DNA from: Desulfatibacillum sp.
Lineage (GTDB): Bacteria; Desulfobacterota; Desulfobacteria; Desulfobacterales; Desulfatibacillaceae
Length of the DNA: 64,000 nt
Reading direction: 5' to 3'
Assembly (NCBI GenBank): GCA_016342355.1
Contig: JAEINP010000018.1
Span: 21,609-85,608 of the forward strand
Position numbers and translations under genes: made by a program. The notes under the pieces are model-generated. The model did not search any database and was not told the origin of the DNA. It saw only the letters and a program-made list of their open reading frames with translations. Positions 1 through 9,255 of the stretch are shown piece by piece. Numbering within the stretch: the first letter of the stretch is position 1; each line of letters begins with the position of its first letter.

Positions 1-924
1 CCCATCCCGGGCGGAGCAGAAGCCTGCCCCTTTGTGACCCATCACAACGCCCTGGACATGGCCTTGTACTTGCGCATAGCCCCGGAACTCTATCTCAAAC
101 GCCTCGTAGTGGGCGGGTTGGAACGGGTTTACGAAATCAACCGGAATTTCCGCAACGAAGGGGTGTCCACCCGACACAACCCCGAATTCACCATGCTTGA
201 GTTTTATTGGGCGTATGCCACGCACCACGACCTCATGGCATTGACCGAAGAAATGTTCCAATACGTGGCCCGGGAGGTTCTTGGGTCCACATCCTTTATA
301 TACCAGGGTCAGGATATCAGCTTTGAAGGCCCATGGAAACGCTTGTCCCTGTACAATGCCCTCCTGACTATCGGAGGCGCGGACAAGGAAATCCTGGAAG
401 ACAGGAACAAGCTCATTGCCTTTGCCGAATCCAAAAACGTACCCATAGATAAAAACGCCCGTACAGGAAAAATCATCACCAAACTCTTTGACGTGCTGGT
501 GGAGCCGGAGTTGATTCAACCCACCTTCATCCACAGCTATCCGGTGGAGGTATCTCCCCTTTCCCGCAGAAACCAGAAAGAGCCGGACCTCACGGAACGG
601 TTTGAACTGTTCATTGCAGGCAGGGAAATCGCCAACGGCTTTTCCGAGCTTAATGACCCGGATGACCAAAGGGAACGCTTTCTCCAACAAGTTGCCGACA
701 AAGAGGCAGGAGACGAAGAAGCCCACTGGATGGATGAAGACTACGTGGAAGCTTTGGAATACGGCATGCCCCCCACAGCCGGTGAAGGGGTGGGCATAGA
801 CCGTTTAGCCATGCTTTTGACCGATGCGGCATCCATCAGGGAGGTGATCCTCTTTCCCCATATGCGCCACTCCGCCGCCACCACCAAGGCGGGGGATGAA
901 ACGCCAAAAAACAAGGAAGGATGA
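1..924 (+). CDS. lysS: Lysine--tRNA ligase, class II (C-terminal part, cut by window start)
   Basis: This is the catalytic part of class II lysyl-tRNA synthetase, which charges tRNA-Lys in the cytoplasm. The reading frame is open from base 1, so the true start lies outside the window; the GTG at 34 is an internal Val. Visible landmarks are THHNALDM and [18 protein letters not shown] near the left edge, motif 2 ([18 protein letters not shown]) and motif 3 ([12 protein letters not shown]) near the C-terminus. About 307 residues remain of a family usually near 500, so the anticodon-binding OB fold is missing here only because of the cut. The gene ends in TGA 12 bases before the next ATG and probably begins the envelope operon that follows. 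Confidence 0.96.
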   Translation, partial: PIPGGAEACPFVTHHNALDMALYLRIAPELYLKRLVVGGLERVYEINRNFRNEGVSTRHNPEFTMLEFYWAYATHHDLMALTEEMFQYVAREVLGSTSFIYQGQDISFEGPWKRLSLYNALLTIGGADKEILEDRNKLIAFAESKNVPIDKNARTGKIITKLFDVLVEPELIQPTFIHSYPVEVSPLSRRNQKEPDLTERFELFIAGREIANGFSELNDPDDQRERFLQQVADKEAGDEEAHWMDEDYVEALEYGMPPTAGEGVGIDRLAMLLTDAASIREVILFPHMRHSAATTKAGDETPKNKEG

Positions 925-936
925 TTCCTTTAAATC

Positions 937-2184
937 ATGGCCTTTGAGCTTTTTATTGGCGGCCGCTATCTCAGGGCCAAACGCAGGGAAGCCTTTGCAT
1001 CTTTGATTACAGTCCTGTCCCTCTGCGGGGTGGGCCTGGGGGTCACCGCTCTCATCGTGGTCATTGCCGTCATGACCGGAGCCGAGGCCCATATCAAGGA
1101 ACGCATTCTGGGCTCCACACCCCATATCATAGTCATGCCTGGCGGCGTGGCCGGTGGGATGGGGGCCTACGGAGACGCCCGGAAACAAATCCGTGAGGTC
1201 CCGGGCGTCCTGGGCGCAGCCCCTTTCATCCAAAGTCAGGCCATGATACGCAGCAGCCGGGGCGCTTCAGGCGCCCTGTTGAGGGGAGTGGATCCCCTCC
1301 TGAGCAATGAAGTCTTTGACCTTGCGGGCAAGGTGGAGCCCCCCGAGGCATGGGACAGACTGGTCCCCAAAGACGCCGAGACACAGGACGGCCGTCCAGG
1401 AATTATTCTGGGCAAGGAAATGGCCAAAAACCTGAACGTGATCCCCGGAGACGTTGTGAGTATCATCTCCCCTTCAGGCGCCTTGTCCCCCGTGGGCCTC
1501 ATGCCCACCATGCAAAGACTGGTGGTGGTGGGGACCTTCTCCGGCGGTATGTACGAATACGACTCCACCCTGGCTTGGATGGATCTCAAACAGGCCCAAA
1601 AGTTTTTGCGCATGGGCGACACGGTTTCCGGCATGGAAGTCCGGGTCAAGGATATTTACCAGGCAGACAAAATCGCCGCAGAGGTTTCCAAAACCCTCGG
1701 ACCCATGTTTTGGGCCACAGACTGGATGCGTATGAACCGCAACCTGTTCGAGGCCCTTAAAATGGAAAAACGGGCCATGTTCGTCATCCTGATTTTAATC
1801 GTGCTTGTGGCGGCCTTCAATATTTCCACCACCTTAATCATGATGGTGACGGAAAAACGTAAGGATATAGCCATTCTTAAAGCCATGGGCGCCACCAAAA
1901 AAAGCATTTTAAAGATTTTCGTATTCAACGGAATGTTTATCGGAACTGTGGGGACAGCCTTGGGCGTGAGCCTGGGTACGCTCCTGTGCACTATTTTGGA
2001 AAAATATAATTTCATCAAATTGGATGGTTCCGTTTACCTGTTCGACACCCTTCCTGTGAAAATGGAACTATTCGACGTGCTTGTGATTTCCGGGGCGGCC
2101 TTGCTCATTTGCCTGTTTGCCACCCTATATCCTGCCTGGCGGGCATCCCGCCTTGATCCCGTGGAGATCATCCGGTATGGTTGA
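937..2184 (+). CDS. lolC: Lipoprotein-releasing ABC transporter permease (LolC/LolE family)
   Basis: Inner-membrane permease of the Lol system, which extracts outer-membrane lipoproteins from the inner membrane. It has 415 residues, the usual family size. One N-terminal TM helix (about 20-45) is followed by a large periplasmic MacB-type domain and three C-terminal TM helices in an FtsX domain (about 280-410). The coupling-helix region EKRKDIAILKAMGA is clear. Only one permease gene is present, as in bacteria where a single LolC/E-type subunit forms a homodimer, so the C versus E name is conventional. Its 3' end overlaps lolD by 8 bases, which implies translational coupling. Confidence 0.93.
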   Translation: MAFELFIGGRYLRAKRREAFASLITVLSLCGVGLGVTALIVVIAVMTGAEAHIKERILGSTPHIIVMPGGVAGGMGAYGDARKQIREVPGVLGAAPFIQSQAMIRSSRGASGALLRGVDPLLSNEVFDLAGKVEPPEAWDRLVPKDAETQDGRPGIILGKEMAKNLNVIPGDVVSIISPSGALSPVGLMPTMQRLVVVGTFSGGMYEYDSTLAWMDLKQAQKFLRMGDTVSGMEVRVKDIYQADKIAAEVSKTLGPMFWATDWMRMNRNLFEALKMEKRAMFVILILIVLVAAFNISTTLIMMVTEKRKDIAILKAMGATKKSILKIFVFNGMFIGTVGTALGVSLGTLLCTILEKYNFIKLDGSVYLFDTLPVKMELFDVLVISGAALLICLFATLYPAWRASRLDPVEIIRYG

Positions 2185-2863
2185 GGTTCCGTGCATAGAG
2201 GCCATCGGCCTGACCCGGCAGTTTTCCGGCGAACAAAACCAATTGACCATCCTGGCCAACCTGGACCTGCAAGTGCCGGTAGGCCAAAGCGTGGCGGTTG
2301 TGGGAGCCTCGGGCATAGGCAAGTCCACCTTGCTGCATATTCTGGGCGCCCTGGATAAACCGGACTCCGGTACTCTTTTCCTGAACGGGCAGGACGTGTT
2401 TGCGTTGCCAGACACCCAGCTTTCCCGGTTCAGGAATCAAAATGTAGGGTTTGTTTTCCAGTTTCACCATTTGTTGCCCGGCTTTACCGCCCTGGAAAAT
2501 ACGGCCATGCCCGTGCGAATCAGCGGCATGGACAAAAACCAGGCCAGGGACAAAGCCATTGCTGTACTGGAAAGGGTTGGAATGAGCCACCGCCTGAATC
2601 ACCGCATCGGGGAACTCTCCGGGGGGGAACAGCAGCGTGTGGCCGTGGCCAGAGCCTTGGTCATGGACCCTCCCCTTTTATTGGCGGACGAACCTACGGG
2701 CAACCTGGATGTCAAAACCGGTAGTTTGATCCACGAGCTTTTGTGCGAGCTCAATGCAGAAAAAGGCATGACCATGGTTGTGGTCACCCACAACATGCAA
2801 CTGGCAGAAATGATGCAACGCCAAGTGACCGTTAGCGAAGGCAAGTTGATCCTTGAGCAGTAG
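2177..2863 (+). CDS. lolD: Lipoprotein-releasing ABC transporter ATP-binding protein LolD
   Basis: ATPase of the Lol lipoprotein-release transporter, acting on the cytoplasmic face with the permease encoded just upstream. Walker A (GASGIGKS), the ABC signature (LSGGEQQR) and Walker B (LLLADEP) are all intact, followed by the H-loop VVVTHN. The ATG at 2177 gives 228 residues, the normal LolD length. The open frame extends upstream to 2117, but that stretch lies inside the permease gene and encodes no family-like sequence. The start sits inside the permease stop region (ATGGTTGA). Confidence 0.93.
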   Translation: MVEVPCIEAIGLTRQFSGEQNQLTILANLDLQVPVGQSVAVVGASGIGKSTLLHILGALDKPDSGTLFLNGQDVFALPDTQLSRFRNQNVGFVFQFHHLLPGFTALENTAMPVRISGMDKNQARDKAIAVLERVGMSHRLNHRIGELSGGEQQRVAVARALVMDPPLLLADEPTGNLDVKTGSLIHELLCELNAEKGMTMVVVTHNMQLAEMMQRQVTVSEGKLILEQ

Positions 2864-2871
2864 AGGTGATT

Positions 2872-5529
2872 ATGAAAAAACCCCTGTTAACCGCCCTGTT
2901 TCTATGCATGCTGGTAAACATTCCCACGGTGTGGGCAGAGTCCGCGCCCAAAGTGGAAATCCTCCCCTTTGCGGTCCATACTATGGAAAATCTGGGATAC
3001 CTGAGTACCCAGATTCCCATGGAGCTGGAAAAGCACCTGGATCGTGAGGGCGCCCAGGCCACCGTAGGATCCGTGGCCACCCCCGGACAAATCGATCCGT
3101 CCCGCATGGACATAAAAACCCTGCGAGAGTTGGGCAAGCAAGCCTCGGTCGATTATCTGGTTTGGGGCAGCTTTTCCAAAGTTGGCAATCGTTACAGCCT
3201 GGATGCCAAAGTCCTTTCCACCTATGTGGAATCGCCCATAAAGGCGGTCTATGTAGAGGGATACGGCATGGAAACCCTTATGGGCAAAGTCGGCCAGTTG
3301 GGCAAAGACGTGGCATCCAAGGTCCTGGGCAGGAAAACCGTGGCCGACATTGTGGTCACGGGCAACAACCGCATTGAAGGCGATGCCATCATCCAAAAAA
3401 TCAAGACCAAAAAGGGTGACATGTACTCCCCCGGAAACATGGCCGATGACATCCGCGCCATCTTTGCCATGGGCTATTTCGAGGATATCCGCGTGGAATC
3501 CGAAGACGTGGCAGGAGGCGTAAGAATTTCCTTCACGGTCATTGAAAAACCCACACTCCATATGATCAAGTTAAGCGGGAACAAAAAAATCAAGGATGAA
3601 GACATCCTTGCCACGATGGATATCTCCCGCGGGTCTATCCTCAATATCCGTCGCATTGAGGATAACATAAATAAAATAAGGGAGTTATACAAAGAGGACA
3701 ACTACCACAACGCGGTGGTTACTTACGAGATTTCCCCTTATAAAGAACACCTTTCCAACCTTGATATCAAAATCGAGGAAGGCAAAAAGGTCATGATCAA
3801 GGAAATCACCTTTGAGGGCAACAAGGCCTTTTCAGATAAAAAACTCAAAAAGGCCATGAAAACCTCCGAAAAAGGCTTCTTTTCCTGGATCACCGATTCC
3901 GGAGAACTGAACACCGAAGACCTGAACCAGGATAACGCCAGACTGAACCAGTTCTACCACAACCACGGATATGTGGAGGCCAATATTTCCGAGCCGGAAG
4001 TCCGGGTGGAAGGCGAATGGATCTATGTTCTGGTCAAAATTAAGGAAGGCGAGCAATACAAGGTAGGCCAGATTACCTTGTCGGCCCCCCAAGGCGACAC
4101 CCTTATTCTGCCCCAGGAGGATATGCTCGCCGTGCTCACCACAGGCAAGGAAAAAGGCTCGGTTTTTAGCCGCGAAACAGTCCAACGCGACATCCTCATG
4201 CTTACGGACCTCTATATGGATGATGGGTACGCCTATGCGGAAATTTTTCCCATCATCCGACCTGACAAAGAAAAACTGGAGGTGAATATCACCTTCAACA
4301 TCTCCAGGGGCCCGGAAGTTTACTATGAAAAAATCATCATCACCGGTAACACCAAAACCCGTGAGAAAGTCATCCGCCGGGAACTGCCCATCCAGGAACA
4401 GGGCCTCTACAATGGCAGCATGATGAAGCGGGGAGTGCGTAACCTTGTCCGCCTGGACTTTTTTGAAGACGTAAAAGTGGACACGGTCAAGGGAAGTGAC
4501 GAGAATAAGATGATCCTCAAGGTCAATGTGGCAGAAAAACCCACAGGCGCCTTTATGTTCGGCGGTGGATACAGCAACACCGACGACGCCTTTGGTATGG
4601 TTTCCGTGGGCCAGAAAAACCTTTTCGGCCGGGGCCAGTCTTTGGATGTGAAAGCCCAAATGGGCGGAAGCTCCAGCAAATACTCCATGAGTTTCGTCGA
4701 ACCATGGCTTTTTGATTCCCGCTTGACAGCAGGCGCGGATGTCTATAATTGGACCCGGGACTACGACACCTACACCCGTGACCGTATCGGTGGCACTCTA
4801 AGCCTGGGATACCCTGTGTGGGATTATACCCGGGCCTATGTGTCCTATACCTACGATATATCCGATATTAACGACATCAGCATCTATGCTGCCGACGCCG
4901 TCAAGGCGGTGGAAGGCGAAAATGTGGAATCCAGCGTCATGACCACCCTGGCCTACGACTCCAGAAACAAGAGCTTTAACGCCACCAACGGTTCCTACCA
5001 CAAAGCCAGCATCCAATATGCCGGCGGCCCCTTTGGAGGAGACCTGGCCTATACCAAGTACGTCGCCGAATCAGGCTGGTTATTTCCCCTCTTTTGGGAT
5101 ACAGTCTTTTTCGCCCACGGCAAGGCGGGTTTTGTGGAAGAAAACAGCGATGGCTATCTCCCCACTTATGAACGCTTTTACCTGGGCGGCATAAACTCCA
5201 TGCGGGGCTATACCTGGGAAGACCTGAGCCCCCTGGATCAGAATGGAGCAAAAATTGGCGGAAACAAGTTTGTCCAGTTTAACCTGGAATACCATATTCC
5301 GTTGATCAAGGAAGCCGGTCTGGTGGGTGTGGTGTTTTACGACACCGGCGATGTCTATGATAACGGAAAACTGGTGAACCTCCAAAAACTCCGGGAAAGC
5401 TGGGGCGCTGGAATCCGGTGGTACTCCCCGGTTGGCCCCATCCGCCTGGAAAGAGGTTATATCATAGATCCCCGGGACGGAGAGGACACTGACGGACGCT
5501 GGGAGTTCACCATGGGTGGTGCATTTTAG
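2872..5529 (+). CDS. bamA: Outer-membrane protein assembly factor BamA with extra N-terminal domain
   Basis: Core Omp85 subunit of the BAM complex, which folds beta-barrel proteins into the outer membrane. The ATG at 2872 follows a GAGGTG ribosome site and starts a clear signal peptide (MKKPLLTALFLCMLVNIPTV, cleavage after WA), so the GTG at 2866 is less likely. About 145 residues of an additional alpha/beta domain (roughly 23-165, with VDYLVWGSFSKVGNRY) precede five POTRA domains. The barrel (about 530-885) carries the loop-6 MRGY motif, equivalent to VRGF, and ends in Phe. At 885 residues it is longer than the roughly 800 typical of E. coli BamA because of the added domain, which resembles the TolB-N/FlgO/CsgG type of periplasmic fold. 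Neighbours in lipoprotein release and lipid A synthesis fit its role. Confidence 0.95.
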   Translation: MKKPLLTALFLCMLVNIPTVWAESAPKVEILPFAVHTMENLGYLSTQIPMELEKHLDREGAQATVGSVATPGQIDPSRMDIKTLRELGKQASVDYLVWGSFSKVGNRYSLDAKVLSTYVESPIKAVYVEGYGMETLMGKVGQLGKDVASKVLGRKTVADIVVTGNNRIEGDAIIQKIKTKKGDMYSPGNMADDIRAIFAMGYFEDIRVESEDVAGGVRISFTVIEKPTLHMIKLSGNKKIKDEDILATMDISRGSILNIRRIEDNINKIRELYKEDNYHNAVVTYEISPYKEHLSNLDIKIEEGKKVMIKEITFEGNKAFSDKKLKKAMKTSEKGFFSWITDSGELNTEDLNQDNARLNQFYHNHGYVEANISEPEVRVEGEWIYVLVKIKEGEQYKVGQITLSAPQGDTLILPQEDMLAVLTTGKEKGSVFSRETVQRDILMLTDLYMDDGYAYAEIFPIIRPDKEKLEVNITFNISRGPEVYYEKIIITGNTKTREKVIRRELPIQEQGLYNGSMMKRGVRNLVRLDFFEDVKVDTVKGSDENKMILKVNVAEKPTGAFMFGGGYSNTDDAFGMVSVGQKNLFGRGQSLDVKAQMGGSSSKYSMSFVEPWLFDSRLTAGADVYNWTRDYDTYTRDRIGGTLSLGYPVWDYTRAYVSYTYDISDINDISIYAADAVKAVEGENVESSVMTTLAYDSRNKSFNATNGSYHKASIQYAGGPFGGDLAYTKYVAESGWLFPLFWDTVFFAHGKAGFVEENSDGYLPTYERFYLGGINSMRGYTWEDLSPLDQNGAKIGGNKFVQFNLEYHIPLIKEAGLVGVVFYDTGDVYDNGKLVNLQKLRESWGAGIRWYSPVGPIRLERGYIIDPRDGEDTDGRWEFTMGGAF

Positions 5530-5574
5530 CTAAAAGCACAATAAAGCATTTTTAATTATCAAGGAGGCTGTTTG

Positions 5575-6096
5575 ATGCGTACAAAATTTGTGGTCCTAAC
5601 CTTAATTCTTGTTTTCGCCATAGGGATACCCGGAGCTCTGGCCAATAAAATTGCCATAGTGGACGTCCAGAAAATCATGGAATCTTCCCAAATGGGAATG
5701 GATTATTCCAATCAGTTGAAAACAGAAACCGAAAAGAAAATGGCCCTGCTGGAAGAAAAACAGACTGCCATAAAAAACCTGGAGCAAGCCCTGACCAGCC
5801 AGGCCAAGTACCTGAAAGATGAAGCCAAGGAAGAAAAGGCCAGACAGCTTAGGATTGAAGCCGGCGACTTCCAGATGCTCCAAAAAAAATACCTGGATGA
5901 ACTAAAAAAACTGGAATACAAACTGACCACGGAACTCCATAACAACATCCTGGAAATCGTGGGAAAAATCGCCGAAAAGGATCAATACTCCCTTATTCTG
6001 GAACGCAACGAAGGCGGAGTTATGTTCAACCTGGACGCCATGAACATCACCGACCAGGTCATCAAACAAATCAACGCGACGCATAAAAAACTATAG
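5575..6096 (+). CDS. skp: Periplasmic chaperone Skp/OmpH family
   Basis: Periplasmic holdase that carries unfolded outer-membrane proteins to BAM. The ATG at 5575 has a textbook AAGGAGG 7 bases upstream; the TTG just before it is not needed. The protein has 173 residues: a signal peptide ending near [10 protein letters not shown], then a beta-strand ([10 protein letters not shown]), a long charged coiled coil (about 45-125) forming the tentacles, and a C-terminal strand returning to the body. This is the standard OmpH layout and position between bamA and lpxD. Confidence 0.92.
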   Translation: MRTKFVVLTLILVFAIGIPGALANKIAIVDVQKIMESSQMGMDYSNQLKTETEKKMALLEEKQTAIKNLEQALTSQAKYLKDEAKEEKARQLRIEAGDFQMLQKKYLDELKKLEYKLTTELHNNILEIVGKIAEKDQYSLILERNEGGVMFNLDAMNITDQVIKQINATHKKL

Positions 6097-6100
6097 GGCT

Positions 6101-7132
6101 ATGAATACCTATTCCCTGGATCAAATAGCCAGACACCTGCAAGGCGCCCTCCAAGGTGACCCGGACCTGGATATTTCGGGCGTAAAACCCTTTGAAGAGG
6201 CTGGCCCCGCGCACATCACCTGCGCGGTCAACGCCAAATATTTCAAAAGGATTTCCAAAACCCGGGCCGGGGCCGTGATCGTTTCGACCAATGCTCCGCA
6301 CACGGACAGAAACGTCATCAAGGTGAACAACCCCTATGCCTGCTTTGCCAGAACCATAGCCTTGTTCAACCCGCCTGCCCAACAGAAACGGGGAATCAGC
6401 CCGGGAGCCCATGTGGGCGCCAATTTTTCCCATGGAACCGGCCTTTCTGTGGCCCCCGGGGTTGTGATTGGAAATGACGTCCAGGTTGGCGATAACGTGA
6501 CCCTCATGCCCAATGTGGTCCTGGGAAACAACGTCACCCTGGGAAACGACATAACCATCCATCCCAATGCGACTATCCTGGACCGATGCGAAACAGGCAG
6601 CCGGGTGATCATCCACGCAGGCACTGTTATTGGGGCCGACGGATACGGCTTTGCCCCGGACGGAGAAACCTACGTCAAAATACCCCAAATAGGGATTGTC
6701 CGCCTGGGCGACGACGTGGAGATCGGCGCTAACAACACCATAGACCGAGGCACATTTGGCGCCACACACATAGGAAACGGAGTCAAAACCGACAACCTGG
6801 TGCATGTGGGCCACAATGTGGTCGTGGGGGATAACACCCTTCTGGTTGCCCAGGCAGGAATATCCGGCAGCACCACCATTGGCAGACATGTCATCATCGC
6901 CGGACAAGCAGGAATTGGCGATCACCTGACTATTGGCGATAACGCCGTAATCGCCCCCCAGGCAGGGATTGCCAAATCCATTGAACCCGGACAAGTCGTG
7001 TCCGGCACCCCGGCAATCCCCCACCGCGTCTGGCTTAGGGTCCAACGGATTATTCCACTGCTTCCGGATCTGGTTAAGGACATTCGGGATCTTGCCAAAC
7101 GCATCAAAAACCTTGAGGACAAAGTGCCATGA
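6101..7132 (+). CDS. lpxD: UDP-3-O-acylglucosamine N-acyltransferase
   Basis: Third step of lipid A synthesis: transfers a 3-hydroxyacyl chain from acyl-ACP to the 2-amino group of UDP-3-O-acyl-glucosamine in the cytoplasm. It has 343 residues, the usual length. An N-terminal uridine-binding domain (1-100) is followed by a left-handed beta-helix of hexapeptide repeats (about 100-290) and a C-terminal helix ([17 protein letters not shown]). The catalytic His lies in [11 protein letters not shown]. The start is 5 bases after the skp stop and the end overlaps fabZ by 4 bases (ATGA). Confidence 0.95.
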   Translation: MNTYSLDQIARHLQGALQGDPDLDISGVKPFEEAGPAHITCAVNAKYFKRISKTRAGAVIVSTNAPHTDRNVIKVNNPYACFARTIALFNPPAQQKRGISPGAHVGANFSHGTGLSVAPGVVIGNDVQVGDNVTLMPNVVLGNNVTLGNDITIHPNATILDRCETGSRVIIHAGTVIGADGYGFAPDGETYVKIPQIGIVRLGDDVEIGANNTIDRGTFGATHIGNGVKTDNLVHVGHNVVVGDNTLLVAQAGISGSTTIGRHVIIAGQAGIGDHLTIGDNAVIAPQAGIAKSIEPGQVVSGTPAIPHRVWLRVQRIIPLLPDLVKDIRDLAKRIKNLEDKVP

Positions 7133-7569
7133 CAACTCTATTTGATGTCCGAAAAATCATGGAAATCATCCCCCACCGCTTTCCTTTCCTGCTAGTGGAT
7201 AGAATTCTGGAGCTGATCCCGGGGGAAAGGGTAAAAGGCCTCAAGAACGTTACTATCAACGAACCTTTTTTCCAGGGCCATTTTCCCGGGGAGCCCATCA
7301 TGCCCGGCGTTCTTATCCTGGAAGCCATGGCCCAAACAGCCGCGGTCCTGGCTTTTGAAACCCAGCCTGAACGCCAGCGCAGGGAGCCTATTTACTTTTT
7401 AGGGATAGATAAGGTACGCTTTCGCAAACCGGTTCTTCCGGGGGACCAGATTATTTTTGAGCTTACTGACTACAAACAAAAAAGAAACATCATGAAAATG
7501 AAGGGAACAGCCACTGTGGAAGGCGCTTTGGCCGTAGAAGCCGAACTCATGGCAGGCTGGGGAAAATAG
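7129..7569 (+). CDS. fabZ: 3-hydroxyacyl-[ACP] dehydratase FabZ
   Basis: Hot-dog-fold dehydratase of type II fatty acid synthesis. It consumes the same 3-hydroxyacyl-ACP pool that LpxA and LpxD use, so its place in the lipid A operon balances phospholipid and lipid A supply. It has 146 residues. The catalytic His is in [11 protein letters not shown] and the catalytic Glu in LILEAMAQ. It is coupled to lpxD by an ATGA overlap and lies 3 bases before lpxA. Confidence 0.96.
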   Translation: MTTLFDVRKIMEIIPHRFPFLLVDRILELIPGERVKGLKNVTINEPFFQGHFPGEPIMPGVLILEAMAQTAAVLAFETQPERQRREPIYFLGIDKVRFRKPVLPGDQIIFELTDYKQKRNIMKMKGTATVEGALAVEAELMAGWGK

Positions 7570-7572
7570 AGA

Positions 7573-8361
7573 ATGATCCACGAACAAGCAATCGTTCATA
7601 AAGACGCTGAAATCGGCAATAACGTAAGCATTGGTCCTTTCACCGTCATCGAAAAGAACGTGAAAATTGGTGATAATACAGTCATCGGCTCCATGGTGAC
7701 CATCGATGAATTCACCTCCATTGGAGCAGACTGCACAATTTTCCACCATGCAGCTATTGGCGCGGCCCCCCAATCAGTTAAGTTCGCGGGTGAGGAAACC
7801 CATGTGGAAATCGGGGACCGATGCCTGATCCGCGAATTCGTCACTATACACCGCGGCACCGGCTTTGGCGGTGGTCTTACCCGGTTGGGCAACGACAACT
7901 TTCTCATGGCATACACCCACATTGCCCACGACTGCATCACAGGCAATGGCGTGGTTTTCGCCAATGCAGCCACCCTGGCCGGACATATTGAAATAGGCAA
8001 TCACGCCACAGTAGGCGGCTTGGTGGCTATCCACCAATTTGCCAGAATCGGCGACTATGCCTTTGTGGGCGGCAAGTCCGCCGTCACCAAGGACATCCCG
8101 CCTTATGTCATCGCCGCGGGAGACCGGGCCAGGCTGCACGGCCTCAACAAGGTCGGCCTGAAACGCCACGGATTCACACCCGAGGTGCTGGATGCCCTCA
8201 AAAAGGCCTACCGCATAATCTTTAGAATAGGCCTGACTTTGAACGAGGCTATTGAACGCGTCAAGGCCGAAGTTCCCGACCTGCCGGAAGTCAACACTTT
8301 CCTCCATTTCCTGGAATCCTCCAAGCGCGGGGTCACCCGGGGGAAGCCGGGCCGGGATTAA
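7573..8361 (+). CDS. lpxA: UDP-N-acetylglucosamine acyltransferase
   Basis: First, reversible step of lipid A synthesis: moves a 3-hydroxyacyl chain from ACP to the 3-position of UDP-GlcNAc. It has 262 residues. Hexapeptide repeats form a left-handed beta-helix (about 5-190) and are followed by the family's C-terminal helical part (GLKRHGF onward). The catalytic His is in HIAHDC. The chain-length ruler region reads VGGKSAV, keeping the two Gly of the E. coli VGGCSG segment, which suggests a fairly long acyl chain (inference). The next gene but one encodes a GnnA-like oxidoreductase, so the acceptor could be an amino variant of the sugar; the sequence alone does not settle this. Confidence 0.95.
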   Translation: MIHEQAIVHKDAEIGNNVSIGPFTVIEKNVKIGDNTVIGSMVTIDEFTSIGADCTIFHHAAIGAAPQSVKFAGEETHVEIGDRCLIREFVTIHRGTGFGGGLTRLGNDNFLMAYTHIAHDCITGNGVVFANAATLAGHIEIGNHATVGGLVAIHQFARIGDYAFVGGKSAVTKDIPPYVIAAGDRARLHGLNKVGLKRHGFTPEVLDALKKAYRIIFRIGLTLNEAIERVKAEVPDLPEVNTFLHFLESSKRGVTRGKPGRD

Positions 8362-8415
8362 TCCATTCCGGTCTTCCGGCAGTATTTCAAACCCCATGCT
8401 GGGAGTCTCTTAACT

Positions 8416-9243
8416 ATGTCCCAAAATACAGCGAATATTGGCATTGTTGCAGGGAACGGACAATTCCCCCTGCTCTTTACCCGGGCCGCCCGTAAAGCTG
8501 GCATGAGGGTCTTTGCCGCAGCCCATATCAACGAAACCGACCAGTCCCTCGCTCCGGAGGTTGACGATATTCTTTGGGTGAAAATCGGCCAGTTGGAAAA
8601 AATCATGCATTTTTTCCGCCAGCATGGCGTAACCCGCGCCGTAATGCTGGGGGGAATCACCAAAGCCAGGCTCATGACCGATTTCGAGCCTGACGCCCTG
8701 GCCCTGGAAGTCCTGGCTACCGTGGACACCACCGGAGACGACGTTGTGCTGCGAGCTGTTGCCCAGGCCCTTGAAAAACAAAATATCGAGGTGCTGGCAG
8801 CCACAAGCATTCTGCCCCAACTGCTTGCACCAGAAGGAATCTGGACCGAAAGACAACCCACGGAGCAGGAAATTGCAGATATTGCCTTGGGCCATGCCCT
8901 GGCAAAAAAAATCGGCCCCTTGGATATTGGTCAATGCCTTATCCTCACCCGAGGAACCGTAGTGTGCGTGGAAGCCATTGAGGGAACCGATGCAGCCATC
9001 CAACGGGCCGGAGACCTGGGCGCACAGAACGCTGTAGTGGTCAAGATGCCCAAATCAAACCAGGATCTCCGATTCGACCTGCCAGCCGCAGGAGCCAAGA
9101 CCATAGAGACCATGATACCTAACGGCTGCACTGCCCTTGCCATTGAAGCCGGTTCATCCGTGGTCTTTGACCGCAAGGCCATGGTGGATCTGGCTAACCG
9201 CCACAACATAACCATCATGGCTATAAATCAAAACAAGGAATAA
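8416..9243 (+). CDS. lpxI: UDP-2,3-diacylglucosamine diphosphatase LpxI
   Basis: Hydrolyses UDP-2,3-diacylglucosamine to lipid X and UMP, the step done by LpxH in enterobacteria. This is the unrelated LpxI (DUF1009) enzyme. It has 275 residues, with the N-terminal domain starting IGIVAGNGQFPLLF and the C-terminal catalytic domain containing the family motif RFDLPAAGAKTIE and the tail NGCTALAIEAG. It begins 54 bases after lpxA. LpxI is the usual isozyme in alpha- and deltaproteobacteria, which agrees with the proposed taxonomy. Confidence 0.93.
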   Translation: MSQNTANIGIVAGNGQFPLLFTRAARKAGMRVFAAAHINETDQSLAPEVDDILWVKIGQLEKIMHFFRQHGVTRAVMLGGITKARLMTDFEPDALALEVLATVDTTGDDVVLRAVAQALEKQNIEVLAATSILPQLLAPEGIWTERQPTEQEIADIALGHALAKKIGPLDIGQCLILTRGTVVCVEAIEGTDAAIQRAGDLGAQNAVVVKMPKSNQDLRFDLPAAGAKTIETMIPNGCTALAIEAGSSVVFDRKAMVDLANRHNITIMAINQNKE

Positions 9244-9255
9244 GGGATCTCTCCC

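Noticed and set aside
6071..7135. 354-residue open frame on the - strand opposite lpxD
   Set aside because: It mirrors the lpxD hexapeptide repeats, has no ribosome site or family similarity, and the + strand gene is secure.
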